Source: Agarophyton chilense (lineage: Eukaryota; Rhodophyta; Florideophyceae; Gracilariales; Gracilariaceae). Taken from it: a stretch of 64,000 bases of DNA. The stretch is from assembly GCA_030374765.1 (NCBI GenBank), contig JARGXX010000092.1, positions 1,178,001 to 1,242,000 on the forward strand, in the 5' to 3' direction. Below the pieces are notes generated by a model that saw nothing but the letters and a program-made list of their open reading frames with translations, did no database searches and was not told the DNA's origin. This document shows positions 50,929-61,979 of the stretch, piece after piece. Numbering within the stretch: position 1 is the stretch's first letter; every line of letters begins with the position of its first letter. Position numbers and translations under genes: made by a program.

Positions 50929-51822
50929 TTGACAAGTACGCATGAGCGTCATCGTCTCCGCGCACCATACTCACATCACTCTGGTACATGGTTGAGGCCG
51001 AAGTCTGTAGTCAGTGTGCTGCCATTCAAAACACTTGTTGCGGATCCTACATGCGCCCCTGATTCATACGAGAGCCTCGCATTTCACTTCGAACAATGGG
51101 AGCCAAATGGTAAGTTGTTGGCGTTTTGCAACCCCGTCAACCAAACACCCACCAACTTGTGCGTGATTGAAACCGCCTCTCACACAGTCACCCGCAGCGT
51201 TTACGATATTGCAACAGAGGGCACTTCGCCTGCAATGGTCCAGCGTGAAATCATCCGTCGTATCAAAGCACACACTGGTCGCCAGACCGGTTCGTGGCAA
51301 GTCACAGTTTCTATTTACACCAACCCAGACAAAACGCGACCGCCCATCGAGCTCGTCACACTTCCGGATGTCGCCAATCGCCAATACATCATTTCGCCAC
51401 CCCTAGTAACAGAGGCCGAACCCACAATCGCCGTACTGCTGCATCGCATATCCACATATGCACCGAAGGTTAATCGCGCAGCACGTGGGTCAGAGTTTGA
51501 TTTTGTGGACTTCTCCGTGCGTGTAGGAATGTCATTTGATCGACATGGAGGGGCGACTGGCGTTGTGGTCCAAGTTGAGTATCGGCCTTGTTCGTATACT
51601 GCGGATTGCGAGTCGCTTATTGCTGAACTTATGGAGCGAATTGCAGCGCCGCTGGTGCCTCCTCCGCAGGCTAGCAGTGATCCGGGCATTAGTGCGGCCG
51701 CTACGACCGCCTACAACTATAATAGAATTGAAGTCGACGTGAAGAAGTTCAATGAAAAGGATCTGATGCCTTTTTCAAAACGAACAGAAGCTCTTCTTTT
51801 TGCTAAACTGCTCAGGCCTTAA
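50929..51822 (+). CDS. MED20: Mediator subunit 20 (start unresolved)
   Basis: Head-module subunit of Mediator, paired with MED18. The frame is open from 50833 to 51822 but has no ATG before about residue 104 (MVQREIIRR), so the first exon or start is not settled; a short upstream exon joined at the CTGTAG near 51011 is one option. Family pattern: VQREIIRRIKAHTGRQTGSWQVTVSIY (like GRWKATxxFY), RQYIISPPLVTEAEPTIAVLLHRI, FVDFSVRVGM, and GVVVQVEYRPCSYTADC matching the GIVMEVEYLP strand of MED20. Ends with a helix ALLFAKLL. The N-terminal ~100 residues do not resemble MED20 and may be lineage-specific. Confidence 0.68.
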   Translation: MTSTHERHRLRAPYSHHSGTWLRPKSVVSVLPFKTLVADPTCAPDSYESLAFHFEQWEPNGKLLAFCNPVNQTPTNLCVIETASHTVTRSVYDIATEGTSPAMVQREIIRRIKAHTGRQTGSWQVTVSIYTNPDKTRPPIELVTLPDVANRQYIISPPLVTEAEPTIAVLLHRISTYAPKVNRAARGSEFDFVDFSVRVGMSFDRHGGATGVVVQVEYRPCSYTADCESLIAELMERIAAPLVPPPQASSDPGISAAATTAYNYNRIEVDVKKFNEKDLMPFSKRTEALLFAKLLRP

Positions 51823-52394
51823 AGAGTAGGAGGAATGAACTCCGCTGCAGAACCGCGTGCCTTTCCTCTGGAGTACACTCTCTTCTCGTTTTTCAGACCG
51901 CCAATTGATCCAAGACTGCTTCTGGCCAGTTTTCTAGGAGTAAATCTATAAATGTTTTCTGTAAACCTGCATGAAAGAAATTGCCCGTCCCAAAATTCTC
52001 CACGAGAGGAATATCCGTAAACGGAGAACAAGGATAGTCTTTTAAGTACGAGGTGCATTGGAACCACTTCTAACGAGCACAACCAAGTAAGAAAGACTGG
52101 CTCCTAGAACAGTTATGTGGACAGTTGTCCACATATCATTAGGATCCTGCGCAATTTCGCTCTTTTCCCTGCCCAATTCCATCCGTCCAATCCTGTTCTG
52201 TGGACTCCACAGGTGGTGGAGTCCATTGCACAGAACCCAACTGCCACGACAAAGCCGTGGCATCCTCCGCGCCTCTATATCGCGCCATTCTTCGCATCTT
52301 CCTCGCTCCACCACTTTGAGGGAATTCCAGCGTCACAAAGAAACGAGAAATTCGTGACTTTCGCTGAGAGCCCGACGCCAACAAGCACGCCAAC
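51823..52394. other. intergenic
   Basis: About 570 bases, no supported gene. Contains paired short repeats ctgtggactccacaggtggtggag near 52197-52222 able to form a small hairpin. Should hold the promoter of the DUF493 gene. Confidence 0.4.
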
Positions 52395-52832
52395 ATGGCC
52401 GCCTTTGTCAAAGCGTTCATACCGCGCGGCAACTTGCCGTTATTCACTCGGCGACAATGTGCAATGCCACTTGTCCGAGCACGTCATGTACATCGGCGAG
52501 CTCGTATAACGATGATTCGCGGCTTTCCGAACAATTTCAACAACGACTTTTCACATAATTCTGGGGACCGTCGCGTTTTTGATGAGTTGGTTGATTTTCC
52601 ATGCGTATTCACGTTCAAGGTGATTGGTATGGCACAGGGCGATTTCATGGGCGATATTGTCGACAGCGTCGCCACAGCTTTGGAGACCGACAAGAAGTAC
52701 TTGAAAACAAGCTATAGAGACAAGGGAAAATACCGCAGCATAACGCTCAAAGCTCCTGTGAACACTGCGGAACAGATTTATAGCGTTTACGCAGCTATTG
52801 ACCGGGACCCCAGGGTCAAATTCAAGTTCTAA
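52395..52832 (+). CDS. DUF493 (YbeD-like) protein, probably plastid-targeted
   Basis: 145 residues from ATG 52395. The N-terminal ~45 residues are Arg/Ala/Pro-rich with no acidic residue (MAAFVKAFIPRGNLPLFTRR), a likely transit peptide. The rest is one small alpha-beta domain: DFPCVFTFKVIGMA, GDIVDSVATAL, YRDKGKYRSITLKAPVNTAEQIYSVYAAI, matching the bacterial YbeD/DUF493 pattern (FPCxFxxKVxG...SxxGxYxSvtv). In bacteria YbeD is a small ACT-like protein of unclear regulatory role. Function here unknown. Confidence 0.82.
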   Translation: MAAFVKAFIPRGNLPLFTRRQCAMPLVRARHVHRRARITMIRGFPNNFNNDFSHNSGDRRVFDELVDFPCVFTFKVIGMAQGDFMGDIVDSVATALETDKKYLKTSYRDKGKYRSITLKAPVNTAEQIYSVYAAIDRDPRVKFKF

Positions 52833-53277
52833 GCTGCCTATGGGAAAATTGGGTTATTTTTGTCGTCACCCAACGGGTAACGGAAGGGGGGGAGGGTAGT
52901 CTCTGAAGACGTGACGCGATTAATGATGGTTCGGGGGGTTGAAACGATATGGGCAGACTTCAAGTACCAGTTCAAGCACTTCTTTTCCGCGCTCATACAA
53001 AGAATCAGAGAATCGAAAGGACTTCTGATGTTCTTAGTTTGGAGCACCAAGTGCCTCAAGTTTAACGAAACTGTGCGCTGAAATGAGTTCTGATGACCGA
53101 CTGATTGGACACCGTTCTTGGTCGAACACGTTCATTGCATCGGTAAGCCGAAGAATTGTACGAGTGGATCTTTCCGCATCTCTGTATGTCCTGATCGTCT
53201 CCTTAAAACGCTTAATCTTCACAAATATGGTAGTGAGATGTGTAAACTATATGTATTGACGGTGCACGATCCAGTTA

Positions 53278-53627
53278 TTAATTGGAAATGGATTTTTCCT
53301 TGCTTTCACCGGAGCTCATTTCTGCAAGGGCGCGTTCGTATGGTGACAAGACCTGTGCCTCGGCATCCGCAAGACGTTCTTTAGTTACGTACGTCATACC
53401 GGGCGAATTCCAGTATCCCTTCGGCAAAAGCGGGGTGTCCCACCTCTTCTTGACTTTCGGAATGTTTGCTTGGATCTGAAGAATTAGACTGGTCAGGAAG
53501 GTTTATCTTATGATATTCTGCACTCTTGCGGGAGTTGTCTTACCTTTTCGAGATGGGCTTTCGCCTTCGCCTCCCGCTCCTCTGGGTCCTCCATTCCTCT
53601 GCTTATCCAGTATTTTACGAAATACAT
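53278..53627 (-). CDS. small spliced gene of unknown function
   Basis: Two exons: 53627-53544 and 53475-53278, separated by a 68-nt intron (GTAAGA ... CTTCAG) in phase 0. The joined protein has about 93 residues from ATG 53627. It starts MYFVKYWISRGMEDPEE, runs as a charged helix (EREAKAKAHLEK) into IQANIPKVKKRWDTPLLPKG and YWNSPGMTYVTKERLADAEA, and ends in a polar tail. An upstream exon is possible: the minus frame 53877-53700 holds a hydrophobic stretch MVYVFGVYIITTIGESI, but I could not join the phases. Basic, small and membrane-neighbouring features would suit an organelle complex subunit, but that is a guess. Confidence 0.55.
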
Positions 53628-54239
53628 GCCGATTTTGTCTCTTTAAAAAAATATGACTGCAAAAGTCGAAAGCCGAGACGGAGACGGACTGTCGTTTCTG
53701 GGAACGGGGTCGGTTGAGACCGGGGAAGTGTATGGAACGGGTTGAGATGGCAGCCGCACCATTAACCACCACACCTGCACCATGAGCCCGGATGCTTTCG
53801 CCAATCGTCGTGATGATGTACACGCCGAACACGTACACCATCTTGCAGATGTGGGCTTGAAAGTCGTGGATAGCCACGACTACGCAGCCTTACAACATAC
53901 CAAATCTCTTATGCATTTGGATTCTATTAGGTGCAGGGGTTAGAATTGCTAACTTTCCTTGTTCCTCAGAACATACGCAGGGTACAAAGACAAAATACCG
54001 AGCTATGCCTAACGCTGTGTTGTTTTTGAGTCGTTGAGAATCATCGAAATGTGGACTAAACTTCGAACATAGTATCTGTACCTACAGTAAAAGATGAGTT
54101 GTTCTCCCAATCAAGCCACAACGAACATAGCAAGGTTGAAATTTCCCTTTTAAAAGTGGCCAGACCAAGAAGAGATTTCGAACAAAAATTGCATGGTGCA
54201 CTAACCCAGCAATAAGATAGCGTCTACTGCTCGTAATAG
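53628..54239. other. possible upstream exon and intergenic
   Basis: 53700-53877 minus may contain a first exon of the preceding gene. 53880-54239 is AT-rich with nothing recognised. Confidence 0.35.
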
Positions 54240-55261
54240 TTAAAACTTTCCAGCGGAATAGTCTCGGAAGGCTTGCATGATTTGTTCCTTCGTGTTCATT
54301 ACAAATGGACCATGTTGCACTATGGGTTCTTTCAAAGGTTGTCCAGCGAGCACAACAAATCTAGCCTCGTCGTCTGATTTGACTTGTACGCCCTCCCCGG
54401 GACCGAATACAATGCATGACCCGTGCTCACCGTCAACATCCTTTTTCCCCGTAGTCACTTTGCCTTCCAATACGTAAAGAAAGGCGTTGTAATGCTCCGG
54501 TATTTGTTCTTCAAAAGTGGCGCTTTTCAACATTCGCACATCCCAGTACAAGGTTGGAGTTTGTGTGAATACTTTGCTTTCAACGTCGAAACACTTGCCG
54601 GCAATAACCTTTACCTCGATGGAGCCATCTTCATTCTTGGCCAATGGCACGTCTTCAGCCAAGAGCTCTGTAACAGTCATGAGACAAGAGTAAATGTTAA
54701 AAATCGATCATATGTTCACTAGCACGCAGTGGAAGCGGAGAAGGGGCAAAATTACTCACCTTGATACTGTGGCTTCGTCATCTTTTCCTTGGCAGCAAGA
54801 TTTACCCACAACTGCAAACCTATATTGCTGCCATTGGTGGCGGGCATTTCACTGTGGACAATACCCCGACCAGCGGTCATCCATTGCAAATCACCAACTC
54901 CAATGGTTCCTGCATGACCTTTATTATCCTCGTGCCGGAAGGCGCCTTCGAGCATATAAGTTACGGTCTGCATTCCTCTGTGAGGATGGTCCGGGAATCC
55001 AGCTGGCTTCGTTACATTGAACTCGTCGAGCAGAAGGAAAGGATCAAAATTACGAAGCTCAGCTGATCCGATGCTTCTTCGGACTCGGGCGCCGACACCC
55101 TCTGATTGCTCACGCGCAATGACAATTCTTTGAACGTCACGAAAAACAGTCATCTTCGTGGCTGGCTTTGTAAATCGCTTCAACACTGTTTGCTCTAGAT
55201 TCGAACGGGCGAGTAACTTGGAACGGAAAGGAACTGTATGAGTTACAAATGCTGAAGACAT
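54240..55261 (-). CDS. PIR: pirin, two exons
   Basis: Cupin-fold iron protein; in animals a transcriptional cofactor, in bacteria and plants some members act on quercetin or signalling partners. Exon 1 55261-54760, intron 54759-54668 (92 nt, GTGAGT...TTACAG), exon 2 54667-54240; 309 residues. The join restores the family sequence YQELLAEDVPLAKNEDGS. Iron ligands of human pirin are conserved: His92 and His94 in DHPHRG, His136 and Glu138 in GIVHSE. Exon 2 has TPTLYWDVRM and PIVQHGPFVMNTKEQI, the pirin C-terminal signature. The first ~36 residues are Ser/Thr/Arg-rich and could be a transit peptide; the conserved domain starts near MTVFRDVQRIV. Confidence 0.92.
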
Positions 55262-55841
55262 TGGAAGCTCTTTGGCTTCAAACAGGACTCGTCTTTTACA
55301 AACACTTCGTGCGTACGCTTACCAGTATGAGGAGAGAAAAGGACACGAAATACAAAAATTGAGAGGCACGGTGTGTCCGTCGCTCGGGGGAGGATTGCTT
55401 CGACGTAGACTGTTGCGTATTTCTTCGACGGAGTCCCATGTACAAGACGAGTGTATTAACTTTGGGGTGTTCTGGTTGCTACGAGAAGTTTCAAAAACTA
55501 ACGGTGTCCAAGGAGGATGCATTGGTTTCGGTGTAGCACCGTGAGGCATTTGGCCGGGGCGAAAGACTAGAAATCAATCATTGTGATTGGTGGGATTATT
55601 GCATTACGTGATTCGCTGATGGCGTTGCCCTCGTCATAGAATGGTTCTTTCTACTCTGTGACCAATCAGCGCTCGAGTCGTGCGTCACAGCTCACGGCGC
55701 ATTCCGTGAGCGGCGCAATTGGTGCCGGCACTGTCGTCTGTGTCAAACCCCACACACAAGACTCATGCCTATAGAAGACCACCATAGATTGAACCCCTCC
55801 ACCTGTTGTAAGACCTACGCTGCTAACTTACGTATCTGACT
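55262..55841. other. intergenic, gene cluster to transposon boundary
   Basis: 580 bases with the pirin promoter. No other feature recognised. Confidence 0.4.
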
Positions 55842-57999
55842 ACACCCAGTGACCGCAACTAATGTGGGTGGGAAATTAATGTGGGTACCGCAACTAATCT
55901 AGCCCACACTATTTCTGGTCACATACATTCAGCCTGTGAAACAATTAATGTAGCCCACATTAAAGAGGTGCGCACACTGTTTAATGTAGCCAAAACGGCG
56001 GGAAACGATAGCAATTCAAACCGAAACAGAGACAAATCAACCGCTGTTACAGACAGGAAGGCTGTTTTGAGCAATCAGCGGTCACCCCATGATCTTTACT
56101 CGTGGCCACTGTCTTCTTTCGGTATTTAAAAAGTTCTGAAGCATGATACCACTCTTGGCATCACCCATTGTCGCGGCATTTTAGAAGCAATCACATCAGA
56201 AAGCACAATAGTCATCTACACCCCTTGATATTTCCAATCCTGCACCCCATGTTCAGACAAACAAAAAAGTTTGGTCTCTCACCGCAATCAAGTCAAAAGC
56301 ACAATTTCATGCGGCTCATATTGCACTTCTGTCGCAAACAGAATTAAGATTACACAGTGGATGAATGCAGAAAACAACGGCCACAGGCCAAAAAACATCC
56401 CATCAAAAGCTGTGAAACACTTTGCCTCTCAGTTTCGTGCTTCTCAGAAAGCTTAATTTTCAGAAAGGAAGCCGTCTCTGGAGAAATCGTAAATACTTCG
56501 TAACTTATGATGGGACAGAATCCGTAAACGTTGTGGCCACTTTTGTTACTCGTGACACTTACAATGGACTGAAAAGGGTTAGCCTTAAGGCCAGGGCCAA
56601 ACGAGGGCGATAACTGAGTCCATGCGTGCAAGTGTTACAGCATGATATGATGAAAGAGTTCGACCGTCTTCTCAAACTTGGTGTAAATTCAGTTGGAATA
56701 CTTTTCACTCCCTTGCACTTCATTTGATATGTTATTCATCGAAACAGTCTTACTTCAAGGATACAATTGATGTGCAAGCGAAAACCCAATTCCAGTCTGC
56801 GTTACTCGGCGCTGGATGCAAGGGTTTACGGACAGCCATAAAATCGTGAGTCTCTCTCTCACTGAGAAGCACCTGTTGTCGTTGAATAAAGAAGCTTTTG
56901 TTGTGAAAGAAGTTGCGTTTCATCTCTGTCAAATGAAGAGGGCTTTTGAGAACAAAAAACCTGAAGCAGGCAACGCCGAAAATGCGGATAAAACTCATTT
57001 CATAATAAATATTGACAACGGAAAAACGTTAGGCTTTTGTGGTGAGAAGGAAGAGAAGTACGCTGATGTGGTTTCCGGAGGTGAGGGTATGACCATGAAA
57101 GTTCGCATTTCTGGTGGTAGAAACACTCGTATTCAACCGGTTTTCATAATTTTCCAAAACAAATCAAGATCGTATCATATCAAGAATATACCCGATGATA
57201 TCTGTGGTGTTTCATATCGATCTAGGCCAAAGGGTTGGATGGATGAAAAAGTGATGACCGAATGGTTAAAGGAGAAAAAAATTTTCAACAAGCTATCATA
57301 TGGAAGAGAACTAGTTCTTTTTTTGGACAACTGCAGCGACCATGCAGAAACTGAAGAGCTCAAACACGCTGCGAATACCATCAACACCTCAATTCGTTAC
57401 TTCCCCAAGAATGCGACGCATTTAATACAACTAGCTGACTCGTTTGTAATTCAGAAGATTAAAAAGGCGTATTTCACGCGATGGGAGGCTCACAAGTTGG
57501 AAATGATTTCGAAGTGAGTGTGGTCATGTTTACGAAAAGTTGAAACCCCGGGTAAGCACTTTTTTCTGCGTTTGGGGATGATGGCTGTGCAAGATGTGAA
57601 CAAAAAGAGAGATGTGGATGGGTTGACTTAGGCTGGCAAGGCGATGATCCGGACTGGAATGTCTTTGAATGTAAATGGGCTATGGGGGGAGAGGCAGCTA
57701 TTTCCAAATCTCCAGGAGATTATCAGAAAGTATCGTCACCATTTTGAAGGGGAATCAGTAATTCCATTTGTTGAAAGCGGTTAATATGCTATTGGAAAGC
57801 AATAGTCAATTAACAAAAGCCTGTTTTTTAAGCCACATTAATTTCTACCGTTTCATATAATGTAGCCCTCACCATTTGAGACTTGATCGATTTAATGTGG
57901 GTCCAAATACTAATGTAGGCCACATTAATATGCGTGAGCTGCAGTGCGGAAGAGAGCACAGTTTTAATGTGGCCTACATTAGTTGCGGTCACTGGGTGT
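55842..57999 (+). mobile_element. pogo-type (Tc1/mariner superfamily) DNA transposon
   Basis: Perfect 24-bp terminal inverted repeats: left 55842-55865 begins ACACCCAGTGACCGCAACTA; the right end 57976-57999 is its reverse complement. Subterminal copies of ttaatgtggg/cccacattaa repeat inside both ends. A TA lies at 55841-55842 on the left; the right side reads TG, so the expected TA duplication is not clean. It carries a plus-strand DDE transposase whose N-terminal HTH part is not found intact. Confidence 0.85.
56816..57517 (+). pseudogene. pogo-like DDE_1 transposase, probably truncated
   Basis: 233 residues from ATG 56816, catalytic half only. Seen: INIDNGKTLGFCGEK (first Asp), GGEGMTMKVRISGGRNTRIQ, VSYRSRPKGWMDEKVM, LVLFLDNCSDHAETEE (second Asp with the DNCxxH motif) and RYFPKNATHLIQLADSFVIQKIK (third Asp), all typical of pogo/Tigger DDE_1 domains. 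The residue before the last Asp is LA where the family usually has PC or PL. The CENP-B/HTH DNA-binding domain should precede it; upstream sequence (56270-56630) shows only short frames. Confidence 0.75.
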
Positions 58000-58299
58000 G
58001 GGGATGTAAATTTCAAATTTTGATGCAATAGAAAAATTGTTCAACAATCTGTTCCAGTTATGCATAGTTTGTAAATTTCATTTACTGCTTCATTACCAAG
58101 AAATGAAAAATGTTCTCATATGAAATCAATTGACTTCAAATGATAATATCTTTAAAATATACACTAGCAAACATTGTAGAGACTGTTTACAACCAACCTA
58201 CAATAAAAGCCGAAAACGCTCTCATTGATTTGAGCCAAATGCGCGAAATAAGAACAAGCAAAAACAATGGGTCTTCTGTCGTTGACATTATTGACCTGT
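58000..58299. other. AT-rich spacer between transposons
   Basis: No feature recognised. Confidence 0.35.
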
Positions 58300-61200
58300 C
58301 TATTTGACCAGCGCGCTTGGTCGGTGTCCAATGTTTTCATTGTTATTCGCAGCTCAAAACACCCATGAACCATTCGTAACCACAAACCGTTCGCTCTTCA
58401 ATCCGGCAGAAAATCTGCAGGAGCATTGTCAAAAAGTTTCTCGATGGATTGACACAATCAAATTGGTCTCTAACAAGGAATCAAATAAGATGACAAAACA
58501 GAGTATCTCACCCTCGCCCGACATTTGTACGACTTTGGTCTGCTTCGAGAGCAAGAATCAATCGTCTAAAAATCTCAAAAACAGAAGGTCATCAACTACC
58601 AGCAAAAATATCAAATTGATGCTGTGAAGCAAATTATCAAGCTTTTAGACGCCGATCCACTCATATCTGTAGTCCCAAGATTGATATCTTCTTTAATGAT
58701 GTCAAATCTAGCCGTGTCAATTAAACCGAAGACCTGTACTCATTTGAAGCGTTTTCGTTGTTTTGCAGCAAATCACCTGATGCACGTAGGTGTTTCGGCG
58801 TTTTCTCAAGTTGGCCAAGTTCTCTTCTAACCCTACTAAACAATGCAATGCTCAGTGAAGAGACCCTCACTAACACAAATTTTAAATTAGTAGCCCTTTC
58901 TGAAGCAAGAAGAAAGGTCGATAATCAGGAAGAAATTTAAATCACGACAGAATCTCTCTCCAGGAGTTGTAAGATATGCGCTGACCTGAAAGCATTGCTT
59001 CAACAGGACGAAACGCGTCCTGCGTCTTCCGGTAACGCAGCATTCGTTCGAAGGAAAGCATTTGCACTTACACACCGACTATTTGAGGTGTTGGACGAGA
59101 GCACAGACCTTGAGCGATATCTTTTAAGAAAAGCAGACGCATGCAGTGCAAAAATCGACATGTTTACGACGGGTATGCGATGAAAACTCAACCTTGATGA
59201 CGTTTTGACGGTTGTTTGGAACTTGACCTCGTTGCTGAAGACCAGAGGAAAGACTTTTTCGAAGTCAGAAATTGAAAAAATTGTCTCTCAAGCCGTTGAT
59301 CAACGTGTTGAACAATGATTGCAATAAGCCATGGCGCCTTACCAGAAGAATCTCGTGCCCGAAGCTGAAAACTTTCGATCTTCTTCTGTCTTTGCTTCAC
59401 CTCGATCTAGTCTGAGAAGCACAGGTGGCCCGAGCTAGTCAATTCCCAAACCGAAAAAGAGAAAAACTGAAGACGTAGGTTTCTGTTATGATTGTGGCTC
59501 GAAACTCCGTTGTCGTGGTTCTGAAGACTGCAAGATTCCAAGTTTCTACACAAAACGTCTCCGCTCCGAAGCCGCCTACATCGCTCGACCAGAAAATCTG
59601 GACAAAGACTCTGGAAAGGTTTTTCGAAAGGGCTTCACCCCCTCACGAAACAATCGTCGCTAACGGCTGGGAGTAAAACCTACTCGGACATACACACAGC
59701 TAAGGATCCAAACCCCACTGTTGACCCAGGATATCATAATAGTGATGTAGTATTGCAATCGATCTCGCTGTTTTGTACAACCCTACACATAGGTCTCAAT
59801 CTTGAATCTCTTGATTGTAAACCATTTCTGTACCGCTTTGGGAAGTCCTGCGCAGATGCGAAGCCCATATTCGCGAATTGGATCTTTACTGGACAGGATG
59901 AATACACTTCATCCTTTTCCATTCCATTTTATGTCGTCTTTAGTGATGGTCCCATTCTTCTTGGGAACGACATACTTTCAATATCCGACATAATTGGGGA
60001 TTCGAACCATATACGCGTGCTACCTGGTATTCCTGGCTCTGGTGAGATTCTTCTGCGAACACATTGTACAGAGTAAGAGCTATCTAAACGTACGCGTCTT
60101 CTACTTGTACCTTCTTCAACAATATCGATGAAGGCATATCTCATTCGGGCGCAGCAACCTATCGTCAATCGAATTGAAATCATCAAGGACGAAGAAAATG
60201 TGTCTAAGAGGTTTCACCTATGCACTCACATGCGTCCGAAAAAGATGAACCAGCTTTCCCGACGAGAGAAAGAGCTACAGCCCATACTGATATCGCTACT
60301 TTGCGAAACATATAACAACTGTACGAGTTACTTAAGGACTGGTCGCCCGCTTGCATCTCGAAAGTTACTCTTTTCTTGTCTTCTGAAGGAGTTCATCGAC
60401 CATCTTCGGATAGACTTCATGTTTATATCAGAAAGGGGAAACCTTCCCATAATACACATGAAAAAGGCCGCCATTGGACTCGCAGTAGTGGTTTTGTCAT
60501 TCTCACGCCCAAAGAAAGAAGCCTAACGGTCGATTCCCACACACTGGATTTCTATTCACGGCCCTCCTACGGAGTTGTCTGGAGATTAAGAGTTCTAAAA
60601 CGAAGAAATCATGCTGCTTCGCGCGGAGAACAACCTCAAGTTTTCTCCGCAACCTAAAAGAAGGCATAACAAAGTAGGTATCGTCGATTCATCCCATGAA
60701 ACAATTCGCTACATCATTCAACCACTGAAACAAAATCGCCAATACGCCTTTTCATGTGGCAACCCGGCGCTTTCTGACCATGATATTGTGACGAAGGCAG
60801 CCGTTTTCAGAAACTTTTTACGGAGCTCGACCCTATTGTCTAGATTCAAACTCGCTCGTGGGTACACGCCTTCTATCTAGGGCCTATCCGAGATTACTAT
60901 AAACGAGGAGATAATTGCTGCCAACACGGAGCAAAAAACGTGCAATGCTCTGCACCGTTTTCTCATGTCGAAAGATGTTAAACTCTTGTCAAGAACGTTT
61001 CTTGCACCCAGAACCACAGTAGCCGTCTTTCGTAAATGTCATAAGTGCGGTTTCTGGCAACAAAGGTACGTTAAGGAAGCATACGATCACCTTGTCTCCA
61101 TCTTCTCCGAGCAATCTCTAGGAGGCAGCACATACGTAGTCGGCTACGAAGACCTTTTTCTTCGATCCAGTAACCCGCGTTTGAAAAATCTGGAGCGTCT

Positions 61201-61513
61201 CGAGCTCGGCTTCGCTCTTTTTCCCGAATGAACTCCGGAAATAGAAGCTGCCGTCGTCGAAAAACCGGGCCTTCACCCTACTCCAGACCGAGTAGTGATC
61301 AGAACAGACGAAGAACCCTTGCTTTTCGATGATATTGACAAGAATCTTCCCGCTGATTTCACAGAATGGGTGATCACCCCTTCAGCATCGCCTATCTGTC
61401 GAAAACAGTATTTCCAAGAAGCTTCAATGCACCTTCGAAGGATATCGGCATATATTCCACTTACAAAGCTGTCGTACTCTCATTCAAGCGGAAATGTCGT
61501 ACGTCAGTTGTGA
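58300..61513 (+). pseudogene. decayed retroelement pol (protease- and integrase-like)
   Basis: Plus-strand frames in shifting phase. 59753-60076 ends PFYVVFSDGPILLGNDILS, like the end of a retroviral-type protease domain. 60128-60526 has HLCTH...CETYNNC (HHCC-like finger) then LLKEFIDHLRIDFMFIS, with Asp as first integrase catalytic residue, and HMKKAAIGLAVVVLSFSRPKKEA. 60611-61231 continues with VGIVDSSHETIRYI, LLSRTFLAPRTT and KCGFWQQRYVKEAYDHL, typical of an integrase C-terminal part. Reverse transcriptase blocks are not seen. The class is not the same as elements 1 and 2; I leave it unclassified. Confidence 0.5.
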
Positions 61514-61979
61514 GGAGGAAGCCGAGTACCAGTTCAGGATGAACAAACTCCTTTCTGGTCTATAAGAGGACTTCCTTTCGCTTCACGTGAGATTTCCTCC
61601 GGCGAGTCACAATGTATTATTCGCTCTAATGGAGAGAGCAGACACCTGCAGAAGTGTTTGGGACTGCCGAATGGGTGCTTGCGGCTAAGGGGAAAATGTG
61701 GTAGAGTACAACACTAGCAAGCTATAATGGGGGTTTTAAGGCCCCATTCGCCAATGAGGGTGGTTGGTACTATTGAAACGGACAACTAATTGTTGTAGCT
61801 CGTCCGAATCTCCGGTTAAGGAATCCTGAACAAAGAACAAGATAGTTTGTAAACCCGTTGTTGTCTCCTTTACTATGGAGTCGGCGCTTCCCTCTGTCCG
61901 ATACATTCTGTGCACAGAGGTGAGCGCCGCATATAATTATATCTAGATATAAACTTGGTTAGGCAATTAACCCCTCTAC
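61514..61979. other. possible LTR-like spacer
   Basis: Contains TATA-like tataattatatctagatataa near 61930-61960 and a TGTGG...CTCTACA pair (about 61696-61981) that could be LTR ends. No second copy in the window to confirm. Confidence 0.3.
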
